From Clostridia bacterium (GTDB lineage: Bacteria; Bacillota; Clostridia; Christensenellales; Borkfalkiaceae): a DNA stretch of 64,000 nt. Each line of letters begins with the position of its first letter. The first letter of the stretch is position 1. Below are positions 8,841 to 16,984 of this stretch, piece by piece. Both the position numbers and the translations under genes were made by a program. Below the pieces are notes generated by a model. It saw only the letters and a list, made by a program, of their open reading frames with translations. It made no database searches and had not been told where the DNA came from. The stretch spans positions 1 to 64,000 of the forward strand of contig JAFWBT010000002.1 in assembly GCA_017507005.1 (NCBI GenBank), read 5' to 3'.

Positions 8841-9596
8841 TTATTGCACGATTTTATCAACGACCTCGCGCACGAGCTTCAAAATCGCCTCGTCCGCTTT
8901 GTCCTCGCAATAATCGCTAACGGGCACGTAAGTATTTTCCGTCGCCGCGTGCCCCGTCAACACTTTCGTCCACGTCAATGCCACCGCGTATCTGCCGTAG
9001 AGATAGTGCATATGGAATCCGTCGCGCGTTATGGAGAGCGGCGCGTCCTTGTGTGGCTGGAACGGGGGAGTGTAGCGCAACGCCTGCACCACGTCGCCCG
9101 AGGGAATCATAGGCAAAGCGTATTTTTCCGAAATCGTACCGTACGCATACGAAAGACGTTCATACATCTCTTTCGGATCAAGATGATAGCGAGGAAACGA
9201 ACTAACCTCACAACCCTCGTCGTACGCCCACGTTTTATGGATATAAAATTTCGCTTTCGGGCATTTTTCACGCGCGAAGGCGTAAAGGTCACCAAAAAAT
9301 GGCTCGTATGCATCCAGCCAACCGCTATCCGAGCTACATTGTTGCAAGGTAATCACGTCCCAATCGTCCGCGACGAGCGCCTGCGCAATCGACACCTTAT
9401 TCCCCGTCGGCTTGCCGTTCACTTCTTCCTCGTACACATCCGCGTTATTCGTCAAATTACGCCAATGCGCCTCCAAAGAACATCCGCCGATATACAGGTT
9501 CATCACCCTGTTTTCTACGCCCACGTTTTCAAGCGTCTGATGCAAAAAATCCTGCGCGTCCTGCGAAAAACTGTTCCCAATCGATAAAATTTTCAT
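8841..9596 (-). CDS. DUF4886 protein, SGNH-hydrolase-like
   Basis: Predicted cytoplasmic hydrolase of the SGNH/GDSL fold. The N-terminus MKILSIGNSFSQDAQDFLHQ matches the DUF4886 block I, where the Ser in GNSFS is the predicted nucleophile at residue 9. ITLQQCSSDSG near 110 is the block III-like motif, and the C-terminal DGFHMHYLYGRY carries the Asp/His pair. There is no signal peptide, and the 251 residues are typical. GGAGAG precedes the ATG, and a promoter lies at 9638-9666. The family occurs mainly in gut Bacteroidetes and Clostridia, and its substrate is not known. It is monocistronic. Confidence 0.85.
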   Translation of the reverse strand: MKILSIGNSFSQDAQDFLHQTLENVGVENRVMNLYIGGCSLEAHWRNLTNNADVYEEEVNGKPTGNKVSIAQALVADDWDVITLQQCSSDSGWLDAYEPFFGDLYAFAREKCPKAKFYIHKTWAYDEGCEVSSFPRYHLDPKEMYERLSYAYGTISEKYALPMIPSGDVVQALRYTPPFQPHKDAPLSITRDGFHMHYLYGRYAVALTWTKVLTGHAATENTYVPVSDYCEDKADEAILKLVREVVDKIVQ

Positions 9597-9637
9597 ACCG
9601 TTTTTCTCTCCATTTTTTGTTTTTTTCTATTACAAAT

Positions 9638-9666
9638 AGTATACCACCTTACCTTTCAAAAATCAA
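9638..9666 (-). promoter_or_regulatory. Promoter of the DUF4886 gene
   Basis: TTGATT and TATACT with a 17-base spacer on the minus strand. Confidence 0.8.
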
Positions 9667-9727
9667 CCCCGTAGACGAAAAAAATCGTCCGTTTAATAGT
9701 ATACTTTTATGCAATCTTGTCTGCTCG

Positions 9728-10064
9728 TGTGGATAACTTTTTTGCTCGTGTGGAAAAGAACATTCGTTTGTGGATAAATTGCGCTTTTTTCACACTTTTT
9801 TCTACGTTTTTTGAAAGACTTATCCACTTTTTTTCTGTCAGAACATACTTATCCACAATTTTTTACGTATATTTTTTTATCAACAAAGTCGTTTGTGGAG
9901 AAGTTATCCACAGAAAACCGGGGGTTTTTGGGGTATATACCCACTCAAAAGCAAGGTTTTCCACAACGGCTCTTTTTTCACGTGCCGATTTTATCCACAT
10001 TTTGGAAAAAATGATGGTGGACAACCCCTTTTTGTCCACATTTTGATATTTTCACGGTGGATAA
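9728..10064. promoter_or_regulatory. Dense DnaA-box array (origin-like or DnaA-binding region)
   Basis: In 340 bases there are about eleven matches to the DnaA box. Exact TTATCCACA (either strand) occurs at 9728-9736, 9769-9777, 9849-9857, 9904-9912 and 9991-9999. Near matches are at 9749-9757, 9820-9828, 9894-9902, 9957-9965, 10032-10040 and 10056-10064. Left-hand boxes read TGTGGA on the plus strand and right-hand boxes mostly read TTATCCAC. The sequence is AT-rich and holds no gene. The 9597-10199 spacer is otherwise occupied only by the flanking promoter and terminator. Confidence 0.85.
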
Positions 10065-10124
10065 CCTTCTTTTTGATACTCTATATCAATTCATAATTAC
10101 TCTTTCATAGAAAGGAAAAAGCCC

Positions 10125-10155
10125 TAAAATAAAGGCGTTGCCACGCGGCAACGCC
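10125..10155 (-). terminator. Terminator of cvpA-like gene
   Basis: GGCGTTGCC / GGCAACGCC, a perfect 9-bp stem with a GCGT loop, followed on the minus strand by TTTATTTT. It lies 45 bases after the leftward stop at 10200. Confidence 0.9.
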
Positions 10156-10199
10156 CGTATATTTATGCAAAATCGTTTTTTGCTTTTACTTTTAATCGC

Positions 10200-10922
10200 T
10201 CACGCAATCAGCCAGCCGAGAATGATGTTGAGCAGGTTTCTATTATACAACCATTTTACGAACAAACCGTCGTTGAAATACGCCGTAATCCCTTCGCTGG
10301 GGAAGAGGGCGAGGATTGCGAGCGCCGCGTACACGTAAAAGAGCGCCTGCACCAAGCCAACCATCGCGCCGAGCACCGTGTTCACCCTGCTAATCAAGGT
10401 GATTTTATTCGCTAACGCGTTCAAAATTTTCTTCACGAGCGTCAGCAAAAACCGCGTTCCAAAATACAACAAAATCCAAGTAATAAAGGTGAGGGCGAGG
10501 CTGCCCAGCGTACCGCCGACCACCGCCGCGAGCGTCGTACCAACGGCAAGGTCTTTATCGCCGAAGGTGTCAACGATTAAATCGACGAGGAATTTCGGCA
10601 GGTTCTTCTGCGCCAATTCCGCTTCCAAACCGCCTGCGGAAATATCAATATTAAAGCCCTTTATCTTCAAAAACGCCTTTTCAAAACCGCTTGAAATGAG
10701 GTCTTGCAAGCCAAACAGCCCGTTTGTAACGCTCAAAAAGACCTTGGCGAGCAGTAGCGCGACGAGGATTGCGGCGATAGTGGACACAAAATCGAAAAAA
10801 CACTCGATAAAGCCTCGTTTTGCGCACACCATCGAAAACCCGACGAGCACAATCAACACGAGGATATCGACGAGATAATTCGTCCAGCCGCCCCTCACGC
10901 ATAAATCGTAAGTTGCAAACAT
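10200..10922 (-). CDS. CvpA family membrane protein
   Basis: Integral membrane protein of the CvpA/colicin V production family, whose molecular role in Firmicutes is unclear. It has about four to five membrane segments: VDILVLIVLVGFSMVCAKRG (the conserved CvpA N-terminal block), AAILVALLLAKVFL, then ALTFITWILLYFGTRF and VQALFYVYAALAIL. The conserved R-G-F pattern (KRGFIECFFDF) is present. The 240-residue form starting MFATYD at 10922 is chosen because GGAGGAG lies directly upstream. An earlier in-frame ATG at 11003 would add 27 residues without a ribosome site and would lie over the promoter. It has its own promoter and terminator. Confidence 0.85.
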   Translation of the reverse strand: MFATYDLCVRGGWTNYLVDILVLIVLVGFSMVCAKRGFIECFFDFVSTIAAILVALLLAKVFLSVTNGLFGLQDLISSGFEKAFLKIKGFNIDISAGGLEAELAQKNLPKFLVDLIVDTFGDKDLAVGTTLAAVVGGTLGSLALTFITWILLYFGTRFLLTLVKKILNALANKITLISRVNTVLGAMVGLVQALFYVYAALAILALFPSEGITAYFNDGLFVKWLYNRNLLNIILGWLIA

Positions 10923-10962
10923 ATTCTCCTCCGATAGGGTATTTTTCACTTTTCGTCCCACA

Positions 10963-10991
10963 ATTATAGCATATTCAGCACATTTTTTCAA
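10963..10991 (-). promoter_or_regulatory. Promoter of the cvpA-like gene
   Basis: TTGAAA and TATAAT with a 17-base spacer on the minus strand. Confidence 0.85.
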
Positions 10992-11149
10992 CGGGTTTTT
11001 CAAAAAACTTTTATAAAAAATAAATTTTCCTTATTCTGCGGCTATATTCCCACCGCTATCAGGTTTACGCGCGCGCCCTTTTGGCAATACTTTGCAATAG
11101 GAAAAATCTACTAAAAAAAACAAGTTGAACAATAGGGGAGGGGACGGAC

Positions 11150-11803
11150 GTGGAATATTCTTTTCATATTTATAACAAGCTCGCCGCCGACGGCGTGGCA
11201 ATGGCAGGCGATAGGCTGCTGCACGCCGATATTGCGCGCAAAAAAAGCAAAACGACGGGGGCAGGTATGCGTTCACGGCAAAATACGGACGTCTTCGATG
11301 AGGACGAACGTCCGCCCGTCGTGGTGTGCATAGGCAGCGATTTGGCGATAGGCGACAGCCTCGGCCCTATCACCGGCTCGATGATAAAGTACAAAACGCA
11401 AGGTTTGAACGTGTTTTTATACGGCACGCTGTCCGCGCCCGTTACCGCGAAGGAAATCCGCTATATGCGCGCGTTTTTAAAGGAAACGCACAAGGGCAGC
11501 CAAATCCTCGCTATCGACGCCGCCGTGGGCAACGCAGGGGATATCGGACTTATCAAAATCGCCGATCGCCCCTTGCTCCCTGGCGCGGGCGCAAACAAAC
11601 AGCTCGGCGCAATCGGGGACGTGTCCGTGATGGGCGTCGTCGCGGAAAAATCGGTTTCCAATTATGGACTTTTAAACACCACTCGGCTGAATTTGGTGTA
11701 TACCATGTCCGAGATCATTTCCGAAGGCATTGCAAATCTTCTATGGGAACGTTGCAATCGCCGCGACCAAACCCGTTCCCAAGCCCGACAAAAAAACGCC
11801 TGA
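11150..11803 (+). CDS. yyaC: YyaC-like sporulation protein (DUF1256, GPR-fold)
   Basis: Member of the YyaC family, related in fold to the germination protease GPR and linked to sporulation. The core runs VVVCIGSDLAIGDSLGPITG at about 61-80, then FLYGTLSAPVTAKE, ILAIDAAVGNAGDIG and GVVAEKS, all typical of the family. The length of 217 exceeds the usual about 200 because of an N-terminal extension. That extension contains the peptide TGAGMRSRQ, encoded by a copy of the dispersed element. GTG start at 11150 with GGGGAGGGG upstream. The neighbouring genes do not show its partner. Identification is strong; the biochemical role is not established here. Confidence 0.88.
   Translation: MEYSFHIYNKLAADGVAMAGDRLLHADIARKKSKTTGAGMRSRQNTDVFDEDERPPVVVCIGSDLAIGDSLGPITGSMIKYKTQGLNVFLYGTLSAPVTAKEIRYMRAFLKETHKGSQILAIDAAVGNAGDIGLIKIADRPLLPGAGANKQLGAIGDVSVMGVVAEKSVSNYGLLNTTRLNLVYTMSEIISEGIANLLWERCNRRDQTRSQARQKNA
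11257..11276 (+). repeat. In-frame dispersed element copy in yyaC
   Basis: GGGGGCAGGTATGCGTTCAC encodes Gly-Ala-Gly-Met-Arg-Ser in the N-terminal extension just before the conserved YyaC core. Confidence 0.7.
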
Positions 11804-11842
11804 CATTTTCACGTTTTGCGGCGATTTTTCTTTAAAAATCGA

Positions 11843-11872
11843 TTGACAAAACGGCGAACGCCGTGCTATACT
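11843..11872 (+). promoter_or_regulatory. Promoter of the queT transcript
   Basis: TTGACA and TATACT separated by 18 bases. The predicted start site near 11879 lies just before the riboswitch. Confidence 0.85.
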
Positions 11873-11883
11873 ATACGACGAGC

Positions 11884-11925
11884 GGAAGGTTTTCGGAAAA
11901 CACTTCCCAATAAAAAAACCGAGGT
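11884..11925 (+). promoter_or_regulatory. preQ1 class I riboswitch (predicted)
   Basis: A short H-type pseudoknot pattern. Stem P1 is GGAAG (11884-11888) with CTTCC (11903-11907). Its loop contains CGG, which can pair with CCG in the A-rich tail (AATAAAAAAACCG). The tail runs straight into GAGG, the ribosome site of queT, which implies translational control. Loop length, the ACA before the 3' arm and the A-rich tail fit the preQ1-I consensus, and the downstream gene is the expected kind of target. Confidence 0.8.
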
Positions 11926-11933
11926 ACAATTTG

Positions 11934-12458
11934 ATGAAAAAGGTATTCACTACCAAGCGGCTGTGCCGCGCAGGCGTTATCGCCGCCCTGTACGTTGCGT
12001 TGACGTACGCTTTTGGCCCTCTCCCTTTCATACCACCCTTGCAGGTGCGACTGGCAGAGGCGCTTTGTATTTTACCGCTGTTTTTCCCCGAGGCAGTGCC
12101 CGCGCTGTACGTGGGTTGCATGCTGTCGAATATCAGCTCGCCCTATGTGGTGTACGACGTATTTTTAGGCTCGCTCGCAACGCTGATTGCGGCGTTCGGC
12201 ACGTACATGGTAGGCAGGTTTTTCAAAAACGACGGTTTTCGCATACTGCTTGGCGGGCTCTTTCCCGTCCTTTGCAACGCAATTATTATCCCTATCGTCA
12301 TCGTGTTTTTATGCAACGGCACGGTGGGCTATGAGAGCGCAACCGCCGCCTATTTCGCCTATGCGCTTTCGCTGTTTTTAACCGAATCGCTGTGGGTATA
12401 CGGGCTGGGCACGCCGTTATATTTCCTATTGAAAAAGCTCCTGCCTCGCAAAAAATAA
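11934..12458 (+). CDS. queT: QueT family queuosine-precursor transporter
   Basis: Membrane protein imported-substrate component of the QueT family, thought to take up queuosine precursors such as preQ1, probably with an ECF module encoded elsewhere. The N-terminus (residues 8-30, AGVIAALYVALTYAFGPL), the block QVRLAEALCILP and the segment GCMLSNISSPYVVYD are family hallmarks. It has about five membrane helices and 174 residues, a typical length. The ATG at 11934 is chosen over an overlapping TTG at 11931, with GAGG upstream. A predicted preQ1 riboswitch covers the ribosome site, supporting the substrate. A terminator follows at 12470. Confidence 0.92.
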   Translation: MKKVFTTKRLCRAGVIAALYVALTYAFGPLPFIPPLQVRLAEALCILPLFFPEAVPALYVGCMLSNISSPYVVYDVFLGSLATLIAAFGTYMVGRFFKNDGFRILLGGLFPVLCNAIIIPIVIVFLCNGTVGYESATAAYFAYALSLFLTESLWVYGLGTPLYFLLKKLLPRKK

Positions 12459-12469
12459 AACGTACTAAA

Positions 12470-12503
12470 AAGAAGCCGATAAATAACGGCTTCTTTCTTT
12501 TTT
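12470..12503 (+). terminator. Terminator of queT
   Basis: AGAAGCCG / CGGCTTCT stem with an ATAAATAA loop, then TTCTTTTTT. Confidence 0.92.
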
Positions 12504-12580
12504 ATAATAGAGAAATATAGAAATTTCTATGGCTTTTGCGCGTTAAGATACGCATTAAGATAGGAATTTTACAATACCTA

Positions 12581-12609
12581 TTGCTTTTCTGCGCGCGCTG
12601 TGGTATACT
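12581..12609 (+). promoter_or_regulatory. Promoter of the TIGR02206-like gene
   Basis: TTGCTT and TATACT with a 17-base spacer; 31 bases before the ATG. Confidence 0.8.
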
Positions 12610-12640
12610 GTATTTACTATTTTAACAAAAGGAGAACGTT

Positions 12641-13354
12641 ATGTTTAATACGGAGCATATTCTTTGGCTGGTGATTTGTACGGTGGCGATTGTAGTAGGC
12701 GCGATTCTTGCCGTAAAGAAAGGGCTTTCTTTCCAAAACGGACTGACGATTACCTGCGCGCTGTGCGTTGCCAGCGAAGTGGTGAAAATCTTTTGCGTGC
12801 TGATACAACAGGAACGCGTAAACAACCACGGCGTGTTCATTAAAGAGACCGATTTGCCCTTCCATCTTTGCTCGTTGCAAATCTTTTTCGCTTTTTTCGC
12901 GCGCCTGACGAAGAACACCAAAGCGCGTGATTTTGCCGTTACGTTTATGATACCCACTTGCGCGCTTGGCGGCGTGGCGGCGCTGTTGATTCCCACGATT
13001 TCCTGCGCTTTTACCAACGCGAGAACGTATCAATATTTCCTTTATCACGCAGGGATTATTTGGTTTGCGGCGTTTGCGGTGTGCCGTTCTGGCATCAAAC
13101 TTGATTTTAAGGCTTTCTTAAAAACGCTTGGCTGTTTGATGACGATTGTTTTTCTGACGTTTTACGTGAACGGCGCGTTGCAAAACACGAACTTTTTATA
13201 TTTATCCGAGCCGCCTTTGGACGGTTTGCCTATCCTGAATATGGACCACGGCTGGCTGGTATATTTCCTCAGCTATATGGCGCTCGCGCTGACGTTGATT
13301 TTATTGTTCTTCCTGCCGTTCTGGATTTATAACAAAGTGAAATCAAAACAGTAA
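12641..13354 (+). CDS. TIGR02206/YwaF-like integral membrane protein
   Basis: Membrane protein of unknown function with about seven hydrophobic segments in 237 residues. The segment DLPFHLCSLQIFFAFFA at about 73-89, with the conserved H-L-C, is the best link to the YwaF/TIGR02206 family. Other matching features are the Lys-lined N-terminal helices and the late YHAGIIWFAAFAV helix. AAAGGAG lies 7 bases before the ATG, and a strong promoter lies upstream. A GCAACGTTCC repeat follows the stop codon directly, and the bidirectional terminator at 13434 closes the unit. The family call is moderately sure; no function is proposed. Confidence 0.72.
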   Translation: MFNTEHILWLVICTVAIVVGAILAVKKGLSFQNGLTITCALCVASEVVKIFCVLIQQERVNNHGVFIKETDLPFHLCSLQIFFAFFARLTKNTKARDFAVTFMIPTCALGGVAALLIPTISCAFTNARTYQYFLYHAGIIWFAAFAVCRSGIKLDFKAFLKTLGCLMTIVFLTFYVNGALQNTNFLYLSEPPLDGLPILNMDHGWLVYFLSYMALALTLILLFFLPFWIYNKVKSKQ

Positions 13355-13386
13355 CGGCAACGTTCCGACAACGTTCCGTTGCATCA
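13355..13386 (-). repeat. GATGCAACGGAACGTTGC dispersed repeat, copy 1
   Basis: On the minus strand this reads TGATGCAACGGAACGTTG followed by TCGGAACGTTGC. It contains a GCAACG/CGTTGC hairpin and begins at the stop codon of the preceding gene. Related copies are at 25999-26027 and 28127-28144. Confidence 0.8.
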
Positions 13387-13433
13387 CGTCTTTCTATATA
13401 GCTTTGATAGAAACTTAATCGGTTACATAAAAC

Positions 13434-13468
13434 AAAAAGCAAACGCGTTTATTTGCGTTTGCTTTTTT
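13434..13468. terminator. Bidirectional terminator between the TIGR02206-like gene and jag
   Basis: AAAAAGCAAACGC / GCGTTTGCTTTTT, 13-bp stem with A and T runs on either side. It can end both converging units. Confidence 0.92.
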
Positions 13469-13477
13469 AATTCGTTC

Positions 13478-14470
13478 TTATTTATCTTCTTCGGTGTTGC
13501 CGCTGTTGCCAAGGAAAATACCAAAGAAATCGTTGGACGCCTTCATCGACGTGCCACCCGTGGGCGCGCTGCTATCCGAGGGACGTCTGTCACGATTGTA
13601 GGGCTTTTTATTATAGCTGCCGCGGCTGTCTCTGCCGCCGCTGCCGCCGTAACCGCCACGGCTATCTCTGCCGCCTCTGCCACCGCGGTCTCTTCTGTCG
13701 TGTCCGCCGCGACGATCGTTTCTCGCCATCAAAGCGGGTGCATCAGGGTCTTCAAGGTTGTCGGGAACGACCACGATATAACGATTCGGCTCTTTGCCTT
13801 CGCTCTGCGTGGACACGCCTTCTCTTTCGGACAACGCCGCGTGAATAATACGTCTTTCGTACGGGTTCATGGGTTCAAGCTTGATTTTCTTACCCAAACG
13901 AATCGCCTTTTGTGCAAGGTTTTCCGCCAATTTATTGAGGGTAGCTTCGCGGTTTTCACGGTAGTTTTCACAATCGACCACAACGCGCTTGTATTCGTCT
14001 CTGCCCGTGTTCGCCACAGCGCCAGCCAACGTCTGGATAGCGTCCAGCATCACGCCTCGTTTGCCTATTACCGACGTCGTATTCGCCGCCGTTACGTTGA
14101 TTTCTACCTTTTCGCCTTCCGACACCAGCTCGGTGCAAGCGGTGATGTGCAACAGCTCGAACAAGCCTTCCAAGAACACGACCGTTCTTTCGCCGTCCGT
14201 CATGCCTGCCTTGTTCTCGCAAACGCATTTTTTAGCCGTTTTTTCGCACGTTTCTTCCTTGCTCGATTCGTTGGTTGTCTCGTCGCATTTCGCGCAAACG
14301 TCGCCATTTTTCGCCGCGATTTCTACGCGCGCTTTCACCGAACCGAACAATTTTTTCTTGCCCTCTTCCAACACGCGGATATCCGCGTTTTCCTTTGCCA
14401 AACCGAGCTCTTTCAAGCCCTTCTCAACGGCTTCGTCCACCGTTTTTCCGGTAAATTCCGTATACTGCAT
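13478..14470 (-). CDS. jag: SpoIIIJ-associated RNA-binding protein Jag (KhpB) with a Gly/Arg-rich tail
   Basis: RNA-binding protein with the Jag N-terminal domain (residues 1-50, FTGKTVDEAVEKGLKELG ... KKLFGSVKARVE), a linker, a KH domain (about 120-190, containing VIGKRGVMLDAIQTL) and an R3H domain (about 195-255, MNPYERRIIHAALSE). The usual Jag is about 205-260 residues. This one has 330 because of a charged Cys-containing linker and a C-terminal tail of about 75 residues rich in Arg, Gly and Asp (RGG-type repeats such as RDRGGRGGRDSRGG). Such tails usually bind RNA. The ATG has AAGGAG upstream. It follows yidC in the conserved rpmH-rnpA-yidD-yidC-jag order. Confidence 0.93.
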   Translation of the reverse strand: MQYTEFTGKTVDEAVEKGLKELGLAKENADIRVLEEGKKKLFGSVKARVEIAAKNGDVCAKCDETTNESSKEETCEKTAKKCVCENKAGMTDGERTVVFLEGLFELLHITACTELVSEGEKVEINVTAANTTSVIGKRGVMLDAIQTLAGAVANTGRDEYKRVVVDCENYRENREATLNKLAENLAQKAIRLGKKIKLEPMNPYERRIIHAALSEREGVSTQSEGKEPNRYIVVVPDNLEDPDAPALMARNDRRGGHDRRDRGGRGGRDSRGGYGGSGGRDSRGSYNKKPYNRDRRPSDSSAPTGGTSMKASNDFFGIFLGNSGNTEEDK

Positions 14471-14542
14471 TTATCTGACTCCTTTTTTTCCTCGCGCCGT
14501 GAGAACAGCGTCAAGGCTGTTTTTCATATCTCTTTATCTAAA

Positions 14543-16015
14543 TTATTTATTTTCTGTGTCCGAATTTTTCTTTTTCTTCTCTTCCTTGGACGCCTGCTTT
14601 CCTGCTTCGTACGCCGCGTTGATACGGTGGGTGAAACGACGGTCGTTCTTCGCCTTTTCAGCCGCTTCTTCCTTTTTACGCATATTGGTATCTACCAGCT
14701 TATTGATGATAAGCGTGGAGAGCAGGGAGAAGATATTGCTCGTGATCATGTAAATGGAGAACGCCGACGAATACATAAACGAGAAGATAGCGAACATACC
14801 CGTCATAACGATAAGCATCGTCTTTTGCTGCGTCGCGCCTTGTCCGTCTACCGTCGCATACTTTTGTTGTTCTTTCTGCGAACGCATGGATACGATCTGC
14901 TGTAACAAAATCGTGCCGATGGAAAGTACAATCAATACGAAATACCCGTTGGGCGCGTTCTTTTCCGCAGAAAGGCTCTTCGTTACTTCGTTGTATACTT
15001 CCGTCGTGTACGCGTTCGTATACTTCTTCATATTGCCCAAGGAAATCTTGCTGCCGCCTACGTTCAGCTTTTCACGCTGTACTTCGTTGAAGAAGTTGCT
15101 CGCGTTGCTTTCGATAGGGTGCTTGTAAGAAGCGTCCGTAGCCCAGATGTTCTTAATCCAAAGGAAACCCATACGGCCTTTGATTTCGGTATCGTACGCA
15201 TTTTGTACGTCCTGATCGGCAAAGAACACGATAGCGTTTTTCAACGCAAGCTCTTTCGTCAAGCCGTCTTCTTCTTTTGCCGCCGCCAGCAATTCTTCCG
15301 CTTTGGCGTTAATTTCTTCAAACTGTTCCGCCTTTGCTACGTTAATCGTGTGCAAGCGGTTTTCCTTCTTAATATTTTTAATATACGCGTAATCGTTTTC
15401 CGCGTACGTAGCGTCGTAGGGGACGGTGAAATAGATAAATTTATCCGGGCGCGAATCTTCCACACGCAACAATTCGATAGCCTCGCCCTCTTCGTTTTCC
15501 ACCGTGATTTTTTCCACGCTCGTCGTTTCTGCGCCCAGCTCGGGACAATACATCTCGATACGCGCGTCGTACGTGTTGACGATGGTGTTATAGTTTTGCA
15601 AGTTTGAATACTGCGAATAGGAATTGAACGCGTTGATGGCAACAATAAAGATGACCATCGAAAGAATCATAGGCAAACAGGACGAGAACATAGAAATCCC
15701 GTTTTCCTTGTACATTTCCATTACCTTTTGATTGTACAAATTCTTGTCGTTGGCATACTGCTTTTGCAGCTTTTCCATACGCGCCTGCTGTTCTTTCATT
15801 TTAAGGTTTTGCTTACGCATTGCCACTCTTTGATAAACATCAAAAGGCAAAACGATAATTTTTAAAACGAGCGAAAACAGAATAATCCCGATACCAACCG
15901 AGCCGACGCCTTCAATCAAAAATCTGATAATTTTACCTATCCAGTTGAGATAGACGCTGTACGTTTCGCCGTAAACGGCGATATTCACGTCTGCTAATAA
16001 ATTAAAAAATCCCAT
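14543..16015 (-). CDS. yidC: Membrane protein insertase YidC/SpoIIIJ with a large extracytoplasmic insertion
   Basis: Inserts and folds membrane proteins with or without SecYEG. Conserved parts are the first core helix (about 42-60, GIILFSLVLKIIVLPF), the cytoplasmic hairpin (about 63-105, RKQNLKMKEQQ ... KVMEMYKENGIS) and the later core helices from about 350 (GYFVLIVLSIGTILLQQI). The position of the usual groove Arg is Lys52. About 200 residues (about 145-345) lie between the second and third core helices, where Gram-positive homologues (about 255-330 residues in total) have a short loop, so the protein reaches 490. No lipobox Cys is seen. The C-terminal tail is Lys-rich, suiting ribosome contact. 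Confidence 0.93.
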   Translation of the reverse strand: MGFFNLLADVNIAVYGETYSVYLNWIGKIIRFLIEGVGSVGIGIILFSLVLKIIVLPFDVYQRVAMRKQNLKMKEQQARMEKLQKQYANDKNLYNQKVMEMYKENGISMFSSCLPMILSMVIFIVAINAFNSYSQYSNLQNYNTIVNTYDARIEMYCPELGAETTSVEKITVENEEGEAIELLRVEDSRPDKFIYFTVPYDATYAENDYAYIKNIKKENRLHTINVAKAEQFEEINAKAEELLAAAKEEDGLTKELALKNAIVFFADQDVQNAYDTEIKGRMGFLWIKNIWATDASYKHPIESNASNFFNEVQREKLNVGGSKISLGNMKKYTNAYTTEVYNEVTKSLSAEKNAPNGYFVLIVLSIGTILLQQIVSMRSQKEQQKYATVDGQGATQQKTMLIVMTGMFAIFSFMYSSAFSIYMITSNIFSLLSTLIINKLVDTNMRKKEEAAEKAKNDRRFTHRINAAYEAGKQASKEEKKKKNSDTENK

Positions 16016-16182
16016 TTTTTTTCTTTTCCAATAGTTTTTGCAGGCAATACCTGCCGTTTATTTTAAAAAAGGGGAGAGGGGACTCTTTTGCCCTTCTTTT
16101 TTTTGCTTTCCTCTTTTCACTTTGTCGATTTTTTATCAAATTTTTTATCGACTGCTTATACGGAACGTTCTTTTATCCCTAT

Positions 16183-16512
16183 TTATAATAGCCATTTTTT
16201 TCTGCGCCAACGCTCGGGCGCGGGATCGTAACCGCCTTTTGAGAGGGGATTACAGCGCAAAATCCGCCACGCGCCAAGCAGGATTCCCACCAAAACGCCG
16301 TGGTTGTTGATGCACTCCAAGGTGTACTGCGAACAGGTCGGACGATAGAGGCAGGTGTGCGGTGAAAGGTATTTTTGGTAAAACCGAATCAGGCGCATAC
16401 ACAGCCCTTTTATATACGGCCGAAACACCGTTTTCCGTAAATATTTGCGATTTGCACGGAAAAAATCCTTGCTTATCTTAAAATTTACAGTTTTTCCTTC
16501 TTTATCATACAT
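16183..16512 (-). CDS. yidD: Membrane protein insertion efficiency factor YidD
   Basis: Small peripheral membrane protein that helps YidC-dependent insertion. The conserved core is [20 protein letters not shown], then [10 protein letters not shown] and [16 protein letters not shown] with the expected Cys residues. The reading frame is 109 residues from the ATG at 16512, which overlaps the end of rnpA by 28 bases. The conserved part only starts around residue 39, so the true start may be the ATG encoding MRLIRFYQ at about 16398. Neither start has a strong ribosome site. It lies between rnpA and yidC, as in other Firmicutes. Confidence 0.93.
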   Translation of the reverse strand: MYDKEGKTVNFKISKDFFRANRKYLRKTVFRPYIKGLCMRLIRFYQKYLSPHTCLYRPTCSQYTLECINNHGVLVGILLGAWRILRCNPLSKGGYDPAPERWRRKKWLL

Positions 16513-16802
16513 TGTAAATGCCGTTCAAACGTCTTAAATTCGTATTCTTCCGCCACTTTTGGTATTAAAACGATAGAATACGTACCGTTCATTTGGGGCA
16601 ACACGCTTCTAAAAGCCTCTCTAATCAGCCGTTTGATACGGTTTCTTTGTACGCTCTTGCCGTGTTTTTTGCCTATGGAAATACCCATATGCGTTTCCTT
16701 TGCCGGCGCGTACAGCATCGTCAACGACGACGAAAATGCGCGTTTGCCTTTATTGAAAAGTTTTTGAAAGTCCGCTTGTTTTTTTAATCTGAGATACTTC
16801 AT
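16485..16802 (-). CDS. rnpA: Ribonuclease P protein component
   Basis: Protein subunit of RNase P, which processes the 5' ends of tRNAs. The 105 residues start [20 protein letters not shown], followed by the central [20 protein letters not shown], where the RNR motif binds the [11 protein letters not shown] and SIVLIPK complete the fold. The length is slightly below the usual 115. The ribosome site is weak. It lies between rpmH and yidD, and the short overlap with yidD implies translational coupling. Confidence 0.95.
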   Translation of the reverse strand: MKYLRLKKQADFQKLFNKGKRAFSSSLTMLYAPAKETHMGISIGKKHGKSVQRNRIKRLIREAFRSVLPQMNGTYSIVLIPKVAEEYEFKTFERHLQCMIKKEKL

Positions 16803-16984
16803 TTTTTTCTACGCGAAAAGTTTTTCCTTGTTTTCTCTGTTCCTGCCTTTTTGGCAAAACGTAAGGGAAAATTTAGAAAATACGTCTGTTAATTAAAAAT
16901 GGCAAATCCTCTCCTTTAAAAAAAGGAAAGGATATTGCCTGTATTTTAAACCGCTTTACGAAAAAAACGATTTTTAGTGGCTGA

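Noticed and set aside
12200..12218. CGTACATGGTAGG inside queT resembling the dispersed element
   Set aside because: Only part of the core matches and the residues lie in a membrane segment; not counted as a copy.
13379..14905. A 508-codon rightward open frame
   Set aside because: Antisense to jag and yidC; low-complexity Ala/Ser and Phe-rich translation, no start signals.
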